Source: Canibacter oris
Lineage (GTDB): Bacteria; Actinomycetota; Actinomycetes; Actinomycetales; Microbacteriaceae
NCBI RefSeq assembly: GCF_014197205.1
Contig: NZ_JACIFD010000001.1
Span: 1-64,000 of the forward strand
Direction: 5' to 3'
Length of the DNA: 64,000 nt
Part shown: positions 1 through 7,643 of the stretch, piece after piece
Position numbering within the stretch: the stretch's first letter is position 1
Layout: every line of letters begins with the position of its first letter
Position numbers and translations under genes: made by a program
The notes under the pieces: generated by a model
What the model saw: only the letters and a program-made list of their open reading frames with translations
Told to the model about the DNA's origin: nothing
Database searches by the model: none

Positions 1-774
1 CTGCCGGTGCTTGCGGCCTATGCGCACAAGAAGTCAATTGGGCAGGCGTTCCTGTACCCAGATAACTCGCAGAGCTTCGTGGAGAACTTCCTGCGGCTGA
101 ACTTCGGTAACCTTGCCGAGCCTTACGTGATGAACCCGGTGCTTGTCAAAGCGCTTGACCGCCTGCTGATTCTGCACGCTGACCACGAGCAGAACGCCTC
201 CACCTCGACTGTGCGCTTGGTGGGTTCAACAGGTGCCAATATGTTCTCTTCAGTGTCTGCCGGCATTAATGCGCTGTCTGGGCCGCTGCACGGCGGCGCT
301 AATGAGGCAGTGCTCGACATGCTGCAGAGCATTATGGATTCCGGCGGTTCAGTCAAACAGTTCGTAGAGCGCGTCAAGAATAAAGAGGCCGGGGTGAAAC
401 TGATGGGCTTCGGGCACCGCGTCTACAAGAATTATGATCCACGTGCGAAAATTGTGAAGCAAAGCGCGGATCAGGTATTGGCGGAGCTCGGCATTAACGA
501 TCCGCTGCTGGATCTCGCCAAAGAGCTGGAACAGATCGCGCTGGAGGACGACTACTTCAAAGAGCGTCGCCTGTACCCGAACGTAGACTTCTACACTGGT
601 GTTATTTATAAGGCGATGGGCTTTAACACGCGGATGTTTACGGTGCTGTTCGCGATTGGCCGCCTGCCAGGGTGGATCGCTCACTGGCGTGAGGTTAATA
701 GCGATAAGGCAACCAAGATTGGGCGGCCGCAGCAGCTGTACATCGGCGAGCCACGCCGCGATATTACCCGCTAG
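1..774 (+). CDS. gltA: Citrate synthase, C-terminal part (cut by window edge)
   Basis: Condenses acetyl-CoA and oxaloacetate to citrate at the entry of the TCA cycle, in the cytoplasm. The reading frame is open from base 1, so the start lies outside the window; 257 residues are visible of a protein usually about 430 long. The three catalytic positions of the family can be seen: the His in GPLHGGAN (near 287), the His in [12 protein letters not shown] (near 412) and the Asp in NVDFYTG (near 586). The C-terminus ends in the normal Arg-rich way with a TAG stop. dapE follows 18 bases later on the same strand. No sign of damage. Confidence 0.96.
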   Translation: MPVLAAYAHKKSIGQAFLYPDNSQSFVENFLRLNFGNLAEPYVMNPVLVKALDRLLILHADHEQNASTSTVRLVGSTGANMFSSVSAGINALSGPLHGGANEAVLDMLQSIMDSGGSVKQFVERVKNKEAGVKLMGFGHRVYKNYDPRAKIVKQSADQVLAELGINDPLLDLAKELEQIALEDDYFKERRLYPNVDFYTGVIYKAMGFNTRMFTVLFAIGRLPGWIAHWREVNSDKATKIGRPQQLYIGEPRRDITR

Positions 775-792
775 CAGGGCTGGAGTCGGGCG

Positions 793-1875
793 ATGCTGCA
801 ACACCTTACCGACCCGGTGCGTTTAACCGCAGAAATCTGCAACATCAACTCGGTTTCTGGTAACGAAACTGCGCTCGCAGACCAGATCTGGGAGACCCTG
901 TTGCAGCACGCACCGCACCTCAAGCTGCGTCGCGACGGCGATTGTATTATCGCGCGCACCGAGTTCGGGTGCGATACTCGGGTGCTGGTTGCCGGCCACA
1001 TTGATACGGTGCCGGTGAATCACAACCTGCCGGTGCAGCAGCGCACTATCGACGGCGCCGCACAGCTGTGGGGTCGTGGCACGGTAGATATGAAAGCCGG
1101 GGTTGCGGTGCAGCTGTGCGCCGCGCTGCAGCTGCGGGAGGCAGCGAGCGATATCACCTGGGTGTGGTACGACCACGAGGAAGTCTCTAGCGAGCTAAAC
1201 GGTCTCGGGCGGGCTCTCAGGAACAGCCCGCAGCTGTTTGCGGCTGATTTCGCGATTTTGGGAGAGCCCAGTAACAGTGTGATTGAGGCGGGCTGTAACG
1301 GCACGCTGCGGGCGCTGGTGCGATTCACCGGTAAACGCGCGCACTCGGCGCGCAGCTGGTGCGGCGTAAACGCTATTCACCGCAGTTATGAGGCACTCCA
1401 AAAACTAGCACAGTATCAGGCAGAGACGGTGACTGTTGCGGGGCTGGAGTATCGTGAAAGCCTGAACGCGGTGGGAATCAGCGGCGGTATCGCCGGGAAC
1501 GTGATTCCCGACGAGGTTGTAATTGACGTTAATTACCGGTTTGCGCCGGCGAAAACCGAGGCTGCCGCGACGGTATTTGTGCGTGATTTTTTTGCGATGG
1601 CAGACAGTGTTGAAATTATCGACAGCGCCCCTGGTGCGCAGCCCGGCACTGACTCAGAGTTTGCCACTCGTCTGGCGGCGCAGGTCGGCGCGCAAATCCG
1701 CCCAAAGCTGGGGTGGACAGATGTCGCCCGCTTCACCGCTTTGAACATCCCGGCGGTTAACTATGGGCCGGGTAACCCCGAGCTGGCGCACGCCGACGAT
1801 GAAGCTGTGGCGGTTGCTGAGATTACCGCCTGCTATCAGGGGCTGATGGCGTTTCTCGCTAAGCCAAGCGCGTGA
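793..1875 (+). CDS. dapE: Succinyl-diaminopimelate desuccinylase
   Basis: Removes succinate from N-succinyl-LL-diaminopimelate, the step before DAP and lysine in the succinylase branch; DAP also feeds peptidoglycan. The 360-residue protein is an M20 di-zinc peptidase. Visible ligands and catalytic residues are His69 and Asp71 in GHIDTVP, Asp99 in GRGTVDMK, the Glu129-Glu130 pair in YDHEEVSS, Glu158 in ILGEPS, and a C-terminal His in ELAHADDE. Length matches actinobacterial DapE. The ATG at 793 follows GGAG at 782-785. Its 3' end overlaps the convergent methyltransferase gene by 17 bases. ArgE-type deacetylases share the fold, but the overall match favours DapE. Confidence 0.9.
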   Translation: MLQHLTDPVRLTAEICNINSVSGNETALADQIWETLLQHAPHLKLRRDGDCIIARTEFGCDTRVLVAGHIDTVPVNHNLPVQQRTIDGAAQLWGRGTVDMKAGVAVQLCAALQLREAASDITWVWYDHEEVSSELNGLGRALRNSPQLFAADFAILGEPSNSVIEAGCNGTLRALVRFTGKRAHSARSWCGVNAIHRSYEALQKLAQYQAETVTVAGLEYRESLNAVGISGGIAGNVIPDEVVIDVNYRFAPAKTEAAATVFVRDFFAMADSVEIIDSAPGAQPGTDSEFATRLAAQVGAQIRPKLGWTDVARFTALNIPAVNYGPGNPELAHADDEAVAVAEITACYQGLMAFLAKPSA

Positions 1876-2485
1876 GAGTGAGCAGCCCGTTGCCAATCGG
1901 TGACAGGCTGGCGCTGACCGCAGGTGATTCCACCATAATGTTGAGCAGGTCTCTAAATTCTTGTGTCACCTGATCACGTGCCGCGGGATTTGGGAGATTA
2001 CCGCCGCGCAGCGCGTTCGGAATCAACAGCGAACCTCCCGGCTTGATAACCTGCAAACCGTACTCCACATAGTTGAGAATGCCGCCGGGGTTGGCGTCAA
2101 TCAGCACTAAATCGTAGGCTCCGTGGTTAAGGCGTGGCAGCACGCTGGTGGCGTCGCCCTCAATTAAGCGCAGCCGTGAAGGGGTGATTCCCGCCTTTGC
2201 AAACAGCGGTTTCGCGTGGCGATGGTACTCTGGCTCAATATCGATTGAGGTCAGGTGCGCGTTGTTGTAGCGCAGCAGTGCCAAGCCGGAGAGCCCCACG
2301 CCGGTGCCGAGCTCACAGATGTGGGAGGCACGGCTAATCGCCGCAATGTTGGCAACCTGGGCAGCAAGTGCGCGACTCAGCGGCTCGATACCGTACTCCA
2401 GTGACAGGTGCCGGGCGCTAATCATCGCCGCGGTTTCAACCGGATACTGCTCTGCGAACTGCCAATTGCTTTCTAACTTGCTCAC
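1859..2485 (-). CDS. Class I SAM-dependent O-methyltransferase (Rv1220c-like)
   Basis: A 208-residue cytoplasmic Rossmann-fold methyltransferase of the catechol-O-methyltransferase (Methyltransf_24/3) type; the substrate is unknown. SAM motif I is ELGTGVG at residues 58-64, the acidic ribose-binding residue is in SIDIEPE (81-85), and the post-motif LIDANPGGILNYV (128-140) sits where metal-dependent relatives have DADK, so metal use is doubtful. The start is GTG at 2485, preceded by a GGAAGGA Shine-Dalgarno; a TACAAT -10-like box lies further upstream. In many actinobacteria this gene neighbours sigE, an anti-sigma factor and tatB. Here tatB is the direct divergent neighbour and no sigma factor is present. 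Confidence 0.8.
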   Translation of the reverse strand: MSKLESNWQFAEQYPVETAAMISARHLSLEYGIEPLSRALAAQVANIAAISRASHICELGTGVGLSGLALLRYNNAHLTSIDIEPEYHRHAKPLFAKAGITPSRLRLIEGDATSVLPRLNHGAYDLVLIDANPGGILNYVEYGLQVIKPGGSLLIPNALRGGNLPNPAARDQVTQEFRDLLNIMVESPAVSASLSPIGNGLLTLTRLA

Positions 2486-2547
2486 CGTTTTCCTTCCCTC
2501 TGGTACTAAGCATATTGTAAAGCAGCTTGCGGCGCAGCCAGAAGCGG

Positions 2548-2560
2548 TAAACTTGAAAGC
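2548..2560 (+). promoter_or_regulatory. Leaderless promoter of tatB
   Basis: TAAACT (2548-2553) ends 7 nt before the tatB ATG, so transcription should begin at or next to the start codon. No Shine-Dalgarno is present. Confidence 0.5.
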
Positions 2561-2989
2561 ATGGGTTTGAGTTTAGAAAAAATGCTGCTGATTTTGATCA
2601 TCGCAGCTTTTGTTATCGGCCCAGAGCGTTTACCATACTATGCCGCGAAACTGGGGGAGTTGGTGCGCACTGTGCGCCGCACGGTGAACAATACCAAAAA
2701 CCAGTTGCAGGATGAACTTGGCGAAGACTTTGACTGGAAGCAGTATGATCCGCGCCAGTATGATCCACGCCGCATTATTCGCGAAGCGATTATTGAAGAC
2801 GCGGCAGCTGAAGCCGCTGAAAAAGAGGCAGCGCTAGGCAAAGAGCGCGCGGCGAGTTTGCCGCGGATCACGCAGCGCGCCGCTGACGGCACCGCGGTGG
2901 TCGCAGCCAGCACCACAGCGCACCTCGCAAACAGCCTGCACGAGGCCGGCGCTGCGGCGTGGGTGCCGTTTGACAGCGAGGCAACCTAA
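2561..2989 (+). CDS. tatB: Twin-arginine translocase subunit TatB
   Basis: Part of the TatBC receptor that recognises twin-arginine signal peptides of folded exported proteins. The 142-residue protein has the family layout: one short N-terminal membrane helix (about residues 4-20) with the IGPERLPYYAAKLG hinge, then an amphipathic helix of the LVRTVRRTVNNTKNQL type, then a charged, Ala/Glu-rich tail. GPERLP is the TatB/TatA hinge signature. The position between a methyltransferase and the mrp region agrees with actinobacterial tatB loci. tatA and tatC are not in the window. Translation is probably leaderless (see the preceding promoter entry). Confidence 0.93.
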   Translation: MGLSLEKMLLILIIAAFVIGPERLPYYAAKLGELVRTVRRTVNNTKNQLQDELGEDFDWKQYDPRQYDPRRIIREAIIEDAAAEAAEKEAALGKERAASLPRITQRAADGTAVVAASTTAHLANSLHEAGAAAWVPFDSEAT

Positions 2990-3000
2990 CAGGAGTCACC

Positions 3001-3813
3001 ATGGCAGACCGCAAAACCTATCGCCGGGCGTTCACGGTGAGCGCCATCTTGCTTAGCGCGTCACTGCTTACGGCTTGCGGATCCACCACCCCTGAGCCGG
3101 TCGCAACGAGCCCCAAAACTTCCAGCACCGCAACCGCGCCGCAGCCAGAATCACAGCAGAACTCTGCAGCGGAGCCAGCGCAGCAGGCGACCGGTCCGGA
3201 AGCGGCTCGTGCGAAATACGATATTGACAGCCCCGGCAGTATCACCGTGGTGGTAAATAAGCAGCGCCCGCTGCGCCCGCTTGACTACTATCCTGAGGGC
3301 ATGGTGCAGCCGGAAATTCCGAACCTGCAGGGGCAGCCACTGCGCCCGGAAGCTAGCGCCGCGGCAACCGAAATGTATCACGCGGCGAAGGCCGCGACCG
3401 GTGCGGGATTTGCGATCTGTTCCGGCTTTCGCAGCTATGACTTGCAGGCGCAGCTGTACCGGGGTTATGCGGCGGAGTCGGGGCAGCAGGAGGCAGACCA
3501 GTTCAGTGCCCGCCCCGGGCACAGTGAGCATCAGACCGGGCTCGCGATGGACATTGTTGCCGAGGGCAGCGGTTGCCGCTTCGATGATCACCTTTATGTC
3601 ACTGCGACCGGGCAGTGGATGAACGAGAATGCCTGGCGCTACGGTTTCATTCTGCGCTACGATTACGGGTTGCAGCCAATTGTCGGCTACATGACCGAAG
3701 AGTGGCACTGGCGTTTCATCGGCAAAGAGCTCGCAGCCGAAATGCACCACAGCGGTGTGAAAACCCTGGAGGAGTTTTTCGGCACGGGCGCGGCCACTGA
3801 GTACGCTGAGTAA
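3001..3813 (+). CDS. VanY-family D,D-carboxypeptidase lipoprotein (M15B)
   Basis: Predicted to trim the terminal D-Ala of peptidoglycan stem peptides outside the cell. The 270-residue product has a lipoprotein signal peptide with lipobox LTAC (acylated Cys26), then a Pro/Ala/Gln/Ser-rich linker to about residue 75, then an M15B domain. Zinc and catalytic residues are visible: His177 and Asp184 in SEHQTGLAMD, and Glu234 and His236 in EEWHWRF. CSGFRSYDLQ (140-149) is also typical. The ATG at 3001 follows AGGAG (2990-2994) by 6 nt and lies 11 bases after tatB, so both may be on one transcript. Confidence 0.87.
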   Translation: MADRKTYRRAFTVSAILLSASLLTACGSTTPEPVATSPKTSSTATAPQPESQQNSAAEPAQQATGPEAARAKYDIDSPGSITVVVNKQRPLRPLDYYPEGMVQPEIPNLQGQPLRPEASAAATEMYHAAKAATGAGFAICSGFRSYDLQAQLYRGYAAESGQQEADQFSARPGHSEHQTGLAMDIVAEGSGCRFDDHLYVTATGQWMNENAWRYGFILRYDYGLQPIVGYMTEEWHWRFIGKELAAEMHHSGVKTLEEFFGTGAATEYAE

Positions 3814-3816
3814 GCT

Positions 3817-3840
3817 GCGGGGTGGGGATCCACCTCCCGC
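3817..3840. terminator. Possible terminator between the convergent vanY-like and mrp genes
   Basis: GGTGG (3821-3825) pairs with CCACC (3830-3834), with an outer GCGG/CCGC. It sits 4 bases after the vanY-like stop and 26 bases from the mrp stop. There is no U-tract, so efficiency is uncertain. Confidence 0.3.
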
Positions 3841-3865
3841 CTGCCAGCCTACGCGAGCTGTAGGT

Positions 3866-5026
3866 CTAAGCGAACTGCAACGGCAGCTGTTTGCCGGCCA
3901 GGCTTTCCGGGCGGGTTGCGATGCTTACTGCAAGCTGCTGCAGCTGTTCAACAACCGGGTCTTGCGGTGCGTTTAACACCGCTGGGGTTGCCGCGGTGGC
4001 CGCGGTGTTAAACACCGGTGACAGCGGCAGTGACGCTAACAGCGGCACGTTTTGCCCGGTGTGAGCGGTGAGGGTTGCGGCAACCTCGGCGCCGCCGCCG
4101 CTGCCGAAAATTTCTGTGACGCTGCCATCAGGCAGCAGCATTCCCGCCATGTTCTCTACCACGCCGAGCAGTTTTTGCCCGGTTTGCGCGGCGAGAATCC
4201 CGGAGCGGATCGCCACGTCTGCAGCCTGCTGCTGCGGGGTTGTGACAACCAAAACTTCGGCCTGCGGCAGCAGCTGCCCGATAGAAATCGCGATGTCACC
4301 GGTTCCGGGAGGTAAATCCAGCAGCAGAAAATCGAGATCGCCGTAGTGCACATCGGTGAGGAATTGTTCGATGGTGCGGTGCAGCATGGGGCCGCGCCAG
4401 CTCACCGCGGTGGTGCGCTGATCCTTTTCACCCAAAAACATTCCAATCGAGATTGCCTTGATGTTAAAAGCGAGCGGCGGTAAAATCATGTCTCCGACGC
4501 GGGTGGGGATGACAGTTTTGCCGTCTTTGACGAGCCCCAGTAGCCCCGGGATAGAGAAGCCGAAAACATCAGCGTCAAGAATTCCGACCCGGTATCCCAA
4601 GCCGCTTAGCGCCGCCGCAAGGTTCACAGTGAGAGTAGATTTGCCCACTCCGCCTTTGCCGCTGGTGACCGCAAGTACGCGGGTCAGGGAATCTGCGCCA
4701 AACTGTTGTTTTTTGGTGCCGCGCAGCTGAGCAATAAAGGCGGCACGCCGCTCAGGTGTCATCACTCGTACCGTGAGCTCAACCTGTGTCACCCCGGGCA
4801 CTGCTGCCAGCGCCTCGCGGAGTGCGGTTTCGATGTGGGTTGCCGCGGGGCAGCCAGAGATTGTTAACTCCAGTGTTGCGGTGACCACGCCTGTGGGAGA
4901 TACGGTGAGCTCCGGTACCATGCCCAGCTCGGTGAGAGGTTTACGAATCTCCGGGTCGAGCACGGTTGCGGCAGCCCGTTGCACCGCTGCGTGGAGCTCA
5001 GAGATGGCGGCTGGCTGTGAGGTCAT
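3866..5026 (-). CDS. mrp: Mrp/ApbC-type iron-sulfur carrier ATPase
   Basis: A P-loop ATPase of the Mrp/NBP35 group that assembles or carries Fe-S clusters in the cytoplasm. The 386-residue protein has an N-terminal MIP18/DUF59 domain (about 10-95, with LDPEIRKPLTELGMV and SGCPAATHIE) fused to the ParA-like ATPase. The deviant Walker A is TSGKGGVGKS at 121-130, followed by LDADVFGFSIPGLLG, LLLDLPPGTGD and VVENMAGM. The CxxC pair near the C-terminus of some Mrp proteins is not visible, as in other actinobacteria. It is the last gene of a three-gene operon: its ATG overlaps the DUF1003 stop in an ATGA tetranucleotide (5023-5026). Confidence 0.93.
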   Translation of the reverse strand: MTSQPAAISELHAAVQRAAATVLDPEIRKPLTELGMVPELTVSPTGVVTATLELTISGCPAATHIETALREALAAVPGVTQVELTVRVMTPERRAAFIAQLRGTKKQQFGADSLTRVLAVTSGKGGVGKSTLTVNLAAALSGLGYRVGILDADVFGFSIPGLLGLVKDGKTVIPTRVGDMILPPLAFNIKAISIGMFLGEKDQRTTAVSWRGPMLHRTIEQFLTDVHYGDLDFLLLDLPPGTGDIAISIGQLLPQAEVLVVTTPQQQAADVAIRSGILAAQTGQKLLGVVENMAGMLLPDGSVTEIFGSGGGAEVAATLTAHTGQNVPLLASLPLSPVFNTAATAATPAVLNAPQDPVVEQLQQLAVSIATRPESLAGKQLPLQFA

Positions 5027-5694
5027 CGCTCCTGTGGCTTTACGATGTCAAGCCGGCCGGTGAGCGGGTTCACCTCAATTTCACTGCCGGTGAGGGGCTG
5101 GCGCGGACTTGGTTCGTTACCGGGGCTTGGGGTTGGTTCTTTGCTCGCAGCCGCAGTAGGTGCAGTGGTAGTTGCAGCAATCACAGGGGTTGCAGTGGGC
5201 GCTGCAGCGGAGTTTTCTGCCTGTTGCTGGTTGAGCTCTTCAAGCAGGTCGCGCAGCTCATGGCGCACCCAGTCACGGTCTGGCAGATCTTTCAAAGCTA
5301 AACGCAGCGCAACAACCTCGCGGGCCAAAAATTCAGTATCGGCGAGGTTGCGTTCTGCCCGCTGGCGATCCTGCTCAATCTGCACCCGATCTCGGTCATC
5401 CTGGCGGTTCTGCGCCAGCAGAATCATCGGCGCCGCGTAAGATGCCTGCAGCGACAAAATCAGGGTCAGAGCGGTGAAGCCAATCGCGGCAGAGTCAAAC
5501 CGCCAGGTTTCCGGCGCGAGTGTGTTCCAGAGGATCCACAGCACACAAAACATGGTGAGAAACACAAGGAATCCTGGGGTGCCCATGGCCCGGGCGATCG
5601 CCTCTGACCACTGCCCAAACTTTTCACTGCGGCTGACCCGCTCGGGTTTTTGATCGGCAGGGGTTTCGCTGTAGCTGTGCTTCTTGCGTGCCAT
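5023..5694 (-). CDS. DUF1003 family membrane protein
   Basis: A 223-residue inner-membrane protein of the DUF1003 family; the biochemical role is unknown. An N-terminal charged segment ends in GQWSEAIARAMGTPGFL, followed by two membrane helices (about 38-57 and 68-93, with the conserved LILSLQASYAAPMILLAQNRQ signature). A cytoplasmic helix with QNRQDDRDRVQIEQDRQRAERN and DTEFLAREVVALRLAL, typical for the family, comes next. The tail from about 157 is Pro/Thr/Ala-rich. The gene begins 3 bases after the stop of the MgtE-like gene and overlaps mrp by 4 bases, so the three are co-transcribed. The same trio occurs in mycobacteria. Confidence 0.9.
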   Translation of the reverse strand: MARKKHSYSETPADQKPERVSRSEKFGQWSEAIARAMGTPGFLVFLTMFCVLWILWNTLAPETWRFDSAAIGFTALTLILSLQASYAAPMILLAQNRQDDRDRVQIEQDRQRAERNLADTEFLAREVVALRLALKDLPDRDWVRHELRDLLEELNQQQAENSAAAPTATPVIAATTTAPTAAASKEPTPSPGNEPSPRQPLTGSEIEVNPLTGRLDIVKPQER

Positions 5695-5697
5695 CGG

Positions 5698-6945
5698 CTA
5701 CCCTCCGTTTTCGCTATCGTCGTCAGCCTGGCGCCAGTCTTCTGGTAGCAGGTGGTCTAACACATCGTCAATTGTGGCAACTCCGAGGAGGTTGTTGTCG
5801 GCATCCACAATTGGGATCGCCACCAGGTCGTAGCTTGCCAGCCGGCGCGCCACAACCGCGGCCGGAGCATCGTCACGTACCGGCTCAACCTCGTCAAGCA
5901 GCGCAGACAGACGCTCATGCGGCGGATACCGCAGCATCCGTTGAAAATGCACAATGCCCTGATACTCGCCGGTCGGCGTCTCATAAGGTGGCAGAGTGAC
6001 ATACACAGCAGCCGCCATTGCCGGTGGAATTTCTGCATTGCGGATCATCGCAAGCGCCTCCGCCACAGACGCTTCTCCCGGTAGCACAATCGGACTTGGG
6101 TTCATCAAACCGCCCGCGGTGTCCTGGCCGTAGGCGAGAAGTTTACGGACGTCTTCAGCTTCTTCCGGCTCCATCAGCTCAAGCAGTGCTTCACCGTGTT
6201 GCTCCGGCAGCGCGTGGATGAGGTCGGCGGCGTCGTCTGGCTCCATATGATCAAGCACGTCTGCGGCGCGAGCAGTGCCCAGCCAGTCTAGAATTTCCAG
6301 CTGGTCGCTGTCGTTCATTTCTTCCAGGGCGTCAGCCACCATATCATCAGGCAGTTCCTGCACAACCTCGATACGGCGCTCCTCCGGGAGCTCTAGAATG
6401 CTCTCAGCGAGGTCAGCAGGCTTTAGATCTACCATGGTCTGAATCAGTCGCTCGGCGGAGTTTGCTGCTGTCTCTTGTGTGTTGTGCTGCAGCTCTTCCC
6501 ACGGCAGCGTTGCTGACTCTGCCCGGCTGAAAGGTCCCGTGGTCTTGGGGAGTTTTACGAACACATCAGACACGATCCACTCACCGCTGCGATTTTTTTC
6601 GATTGCGGCGTCTTCGATGCGAGCTGTAGCGCCGGTCGTTTTAACCTGCCGCACCCGCCCAATAAACTCTGCTAAAACTCGATGCTCGGCGGCGCGTTGC
6701 TCAAACTTGCGCACGTCGAGCTGCCCGGTGCAAATAACCTGGCCACTGGCGATAGAGGTGATATCGCGGATCGGGATAAACACGCGTTTCTTGCCCGGAA
6801 TCTCCACAATCAGCCCGACCACCCGCGGCGCTTCGTTCCAGCGCTCAATGGCAACCACGTCACGAACCTTGCCGAGACGGTCACCGAAGGGGTTAAAAAC
6901 TGGTCGCCCTGCTAGCCTGCCAACGAAAACACGATTATTTGTCAC
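5698..6945 (-). CDS. PRC-barrel/MgtE_N/CBS protein without the transport domain
   Basis: About 415 residues with a PRC-barrel-like N-terminus (residues 1-100), an MgtE_N superhelical domain (LKPADLAESILELPEERR onward; repeated LEEMNDSDQ and MEPDDAADL units), and a CBS pair (VAEALAMIR... and ...LVAIPIVDADNNLLGVATIDDVLDHLLPED). The MgtE membrane channel is absent, so this is a sensor-like Mg/nucleotide-binding protein rather than a transporter. The frame is open to 7065, but that would run into the divergent gene. I place the start at GTG 6945, with a TAACCT box 7 nt upstream. It is first in the operon with DUF1003 and mrp. Confidence 0.82.
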   Translation of the reverse strand: MTNNRVFVGRLAGRPVFNPFGDRLGKVRDVVAIERWNEAPRVVGLIVEIPGKKRVFIPIRDITSIASGQVICTGQLDVRKFEQRAAEHRVLAEFIGRVRQVKTTGATARIEDAAIEKNRSGEWIVSDVFVKLPKTTGPFSRAESATLPWEELQHNTQETAANSAERLIQTMVDLKPADLAESILELPEERRIEVVQELPDDMVADALEEMNDSDQLEILDWLGTARAADVLDHMEPDDAADLIHALPEQHGEALLELMEPEEAEDVRKLLAYGQDTAGGLMNPSPIVLPGEASVAEALAMIRNAEIPPAMAAAVYVTLPPYETPTGEYQGIVHFQRMLRYPPHERLSALLDEVEPVRDDAPAAVVARRLASYDLVAIPIVDADNNLLGVATIDDVLDHLLPEDWRQADDDSENGG

Positions 6946-6958
6946 AACTACTAGGTTA
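6946..6958 (-). promoter_or_regulatory. Leaderless promoter of the MgtE-like/DUF1003/mrp operon
   Basis: On the minus strand TAACCT (6953-6958) lies 7 nt before GTG 6945. It is back to back with the promoter of the stress protein. Confidence 0.4.
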
Positions 6959-7000
6959 GTGCATTTCGGTAAATTCGGAGCTGGGATAAGGGTGGTTAAG

Positions 7001-7012
7001 TATAGTTGAGGT
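7001..7012 (+). promoter_or_regulatory. Leaderless promoter of the stress-protein gene
   Basis: TATAGT (7001-7006) is a near-consensus -10, with 6 nt to ATG 7013. A weak GAGG also lies within the spacer. Confidence 0.5.
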
Positions 7013-7516
7013 ATGAGAAAACCAATGAATCGCGCCGTCCCTGAACAGTTGCTAGACACCAGCAACTCTGAGGTGATCTCGACTTATGATTCCATGTTGG
7101 CAGCGCATCACGCCGTTGATGTTTTGGCTGACGCAGGTTTTGACGTGCGAGAGTTAGCGATTGTGGGCAACGGTTTGACAACGGTAGAGCGTATCGCCGG
7201 GAAACTCAGTTACGGGCGGGTGGCTATTTCCGGTGCCTTCAGCGGGATTTACTTCGGGGCTGGTATTTCGCTGGTGGCGGTGCTCGCTGGTTTTGTGCAG
7301 AGCAGCAATATGCTCAATACGCTGCTCGCCTGCATGCTGATCGGTGTCGGGATTGGGGTTTTACTGGCAGTTGCTAACTACGCGATGAATCGTAACCGTC
7401 GTAGCTTCACATCCTTTGGAGGGATGCGGGCTGCGCGTTATGATCTGAAGGCACCACGCGGCCAAATCGCGGCAGCCCGACAGATTTTGGCTGAACACGC
7501 TGTGCAGCAGCACTAG
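7013..7516 (+). CDS. General-stress-protein domain membrane protein
   Basis: A 167-residue protein with the general-stress-protein (Gsp17M/YflT-like) N-terminal domain: STYDSMLAAHHAVDVLADAGFDVRELAIVGNGL resembles the family motif EAQRAVDxLxDxGF. Two hydrophobic helices follow (about 65-98 and 101-127, the second with IGVGIGVLLAVANYAM), then a basic FTSFGGMRAARYDL segment and a soluble tail. The role is unknown; related genes are stress-induced in other actinobacteria. It is divergent from the MgtE-like operon, an arrangement also seen in mycobacteria. A strong terminator follows. Confidence 0.78.
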   Translation: MRKPMNRAVPEQLLDTSNSEVISTYDSMLAAHHAVDVLADAGFDVRELAIVGNGLTTVERIAGKLSYGRVAISGAFSGIYFGAGISLVAVLAGFVQSSNMLNTLLACMLIGVGIGVLLAVANYAMNRNRRSFTSFGGMRAARYDLKAPRGQIAAARQILAEHAVQQH

Positions 7517-7569
7517 GTTGTAGCAGTATCAGACCCCGGTTGCAGCGGGCTGAAGCCGTACTAGCATAA

Positions 7570-7615
7570 CGCCAGGGCGAGGTGAAACCACTATTTGGTT
7601 CACCCCGCCCTGGCG
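7570..7615. terminator. Bidirectional intrinsic terminator
   Basis: A long hairpin: left arm 7570-7589 and right arm 7597-7615 pair almost completely, with CGCCAGGGCG as the outer stem, one A-C mismatch and one bulge. TTTAA follows. It lies between the convergent stress-protein and pepP genes. Confidence 0.8.
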
Positions 7616-7643
7616 TTTAAGTTAGTGTCACCACTCCGGATGA

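Noticed and set aside
349-804. 151-codon minus-strand ORF inside citrate synthase
   Set aside because: Fully antisense to a clear gene, no motif and no promoter; a shadow of the real frame.
3151-3750. 199-codon minus-strand ORF opposite the VanY-like gene
   Set aside because: The plus-strand frame has a full lipoprotein signal and M15B catalytic residues; the antisense frame has neither.
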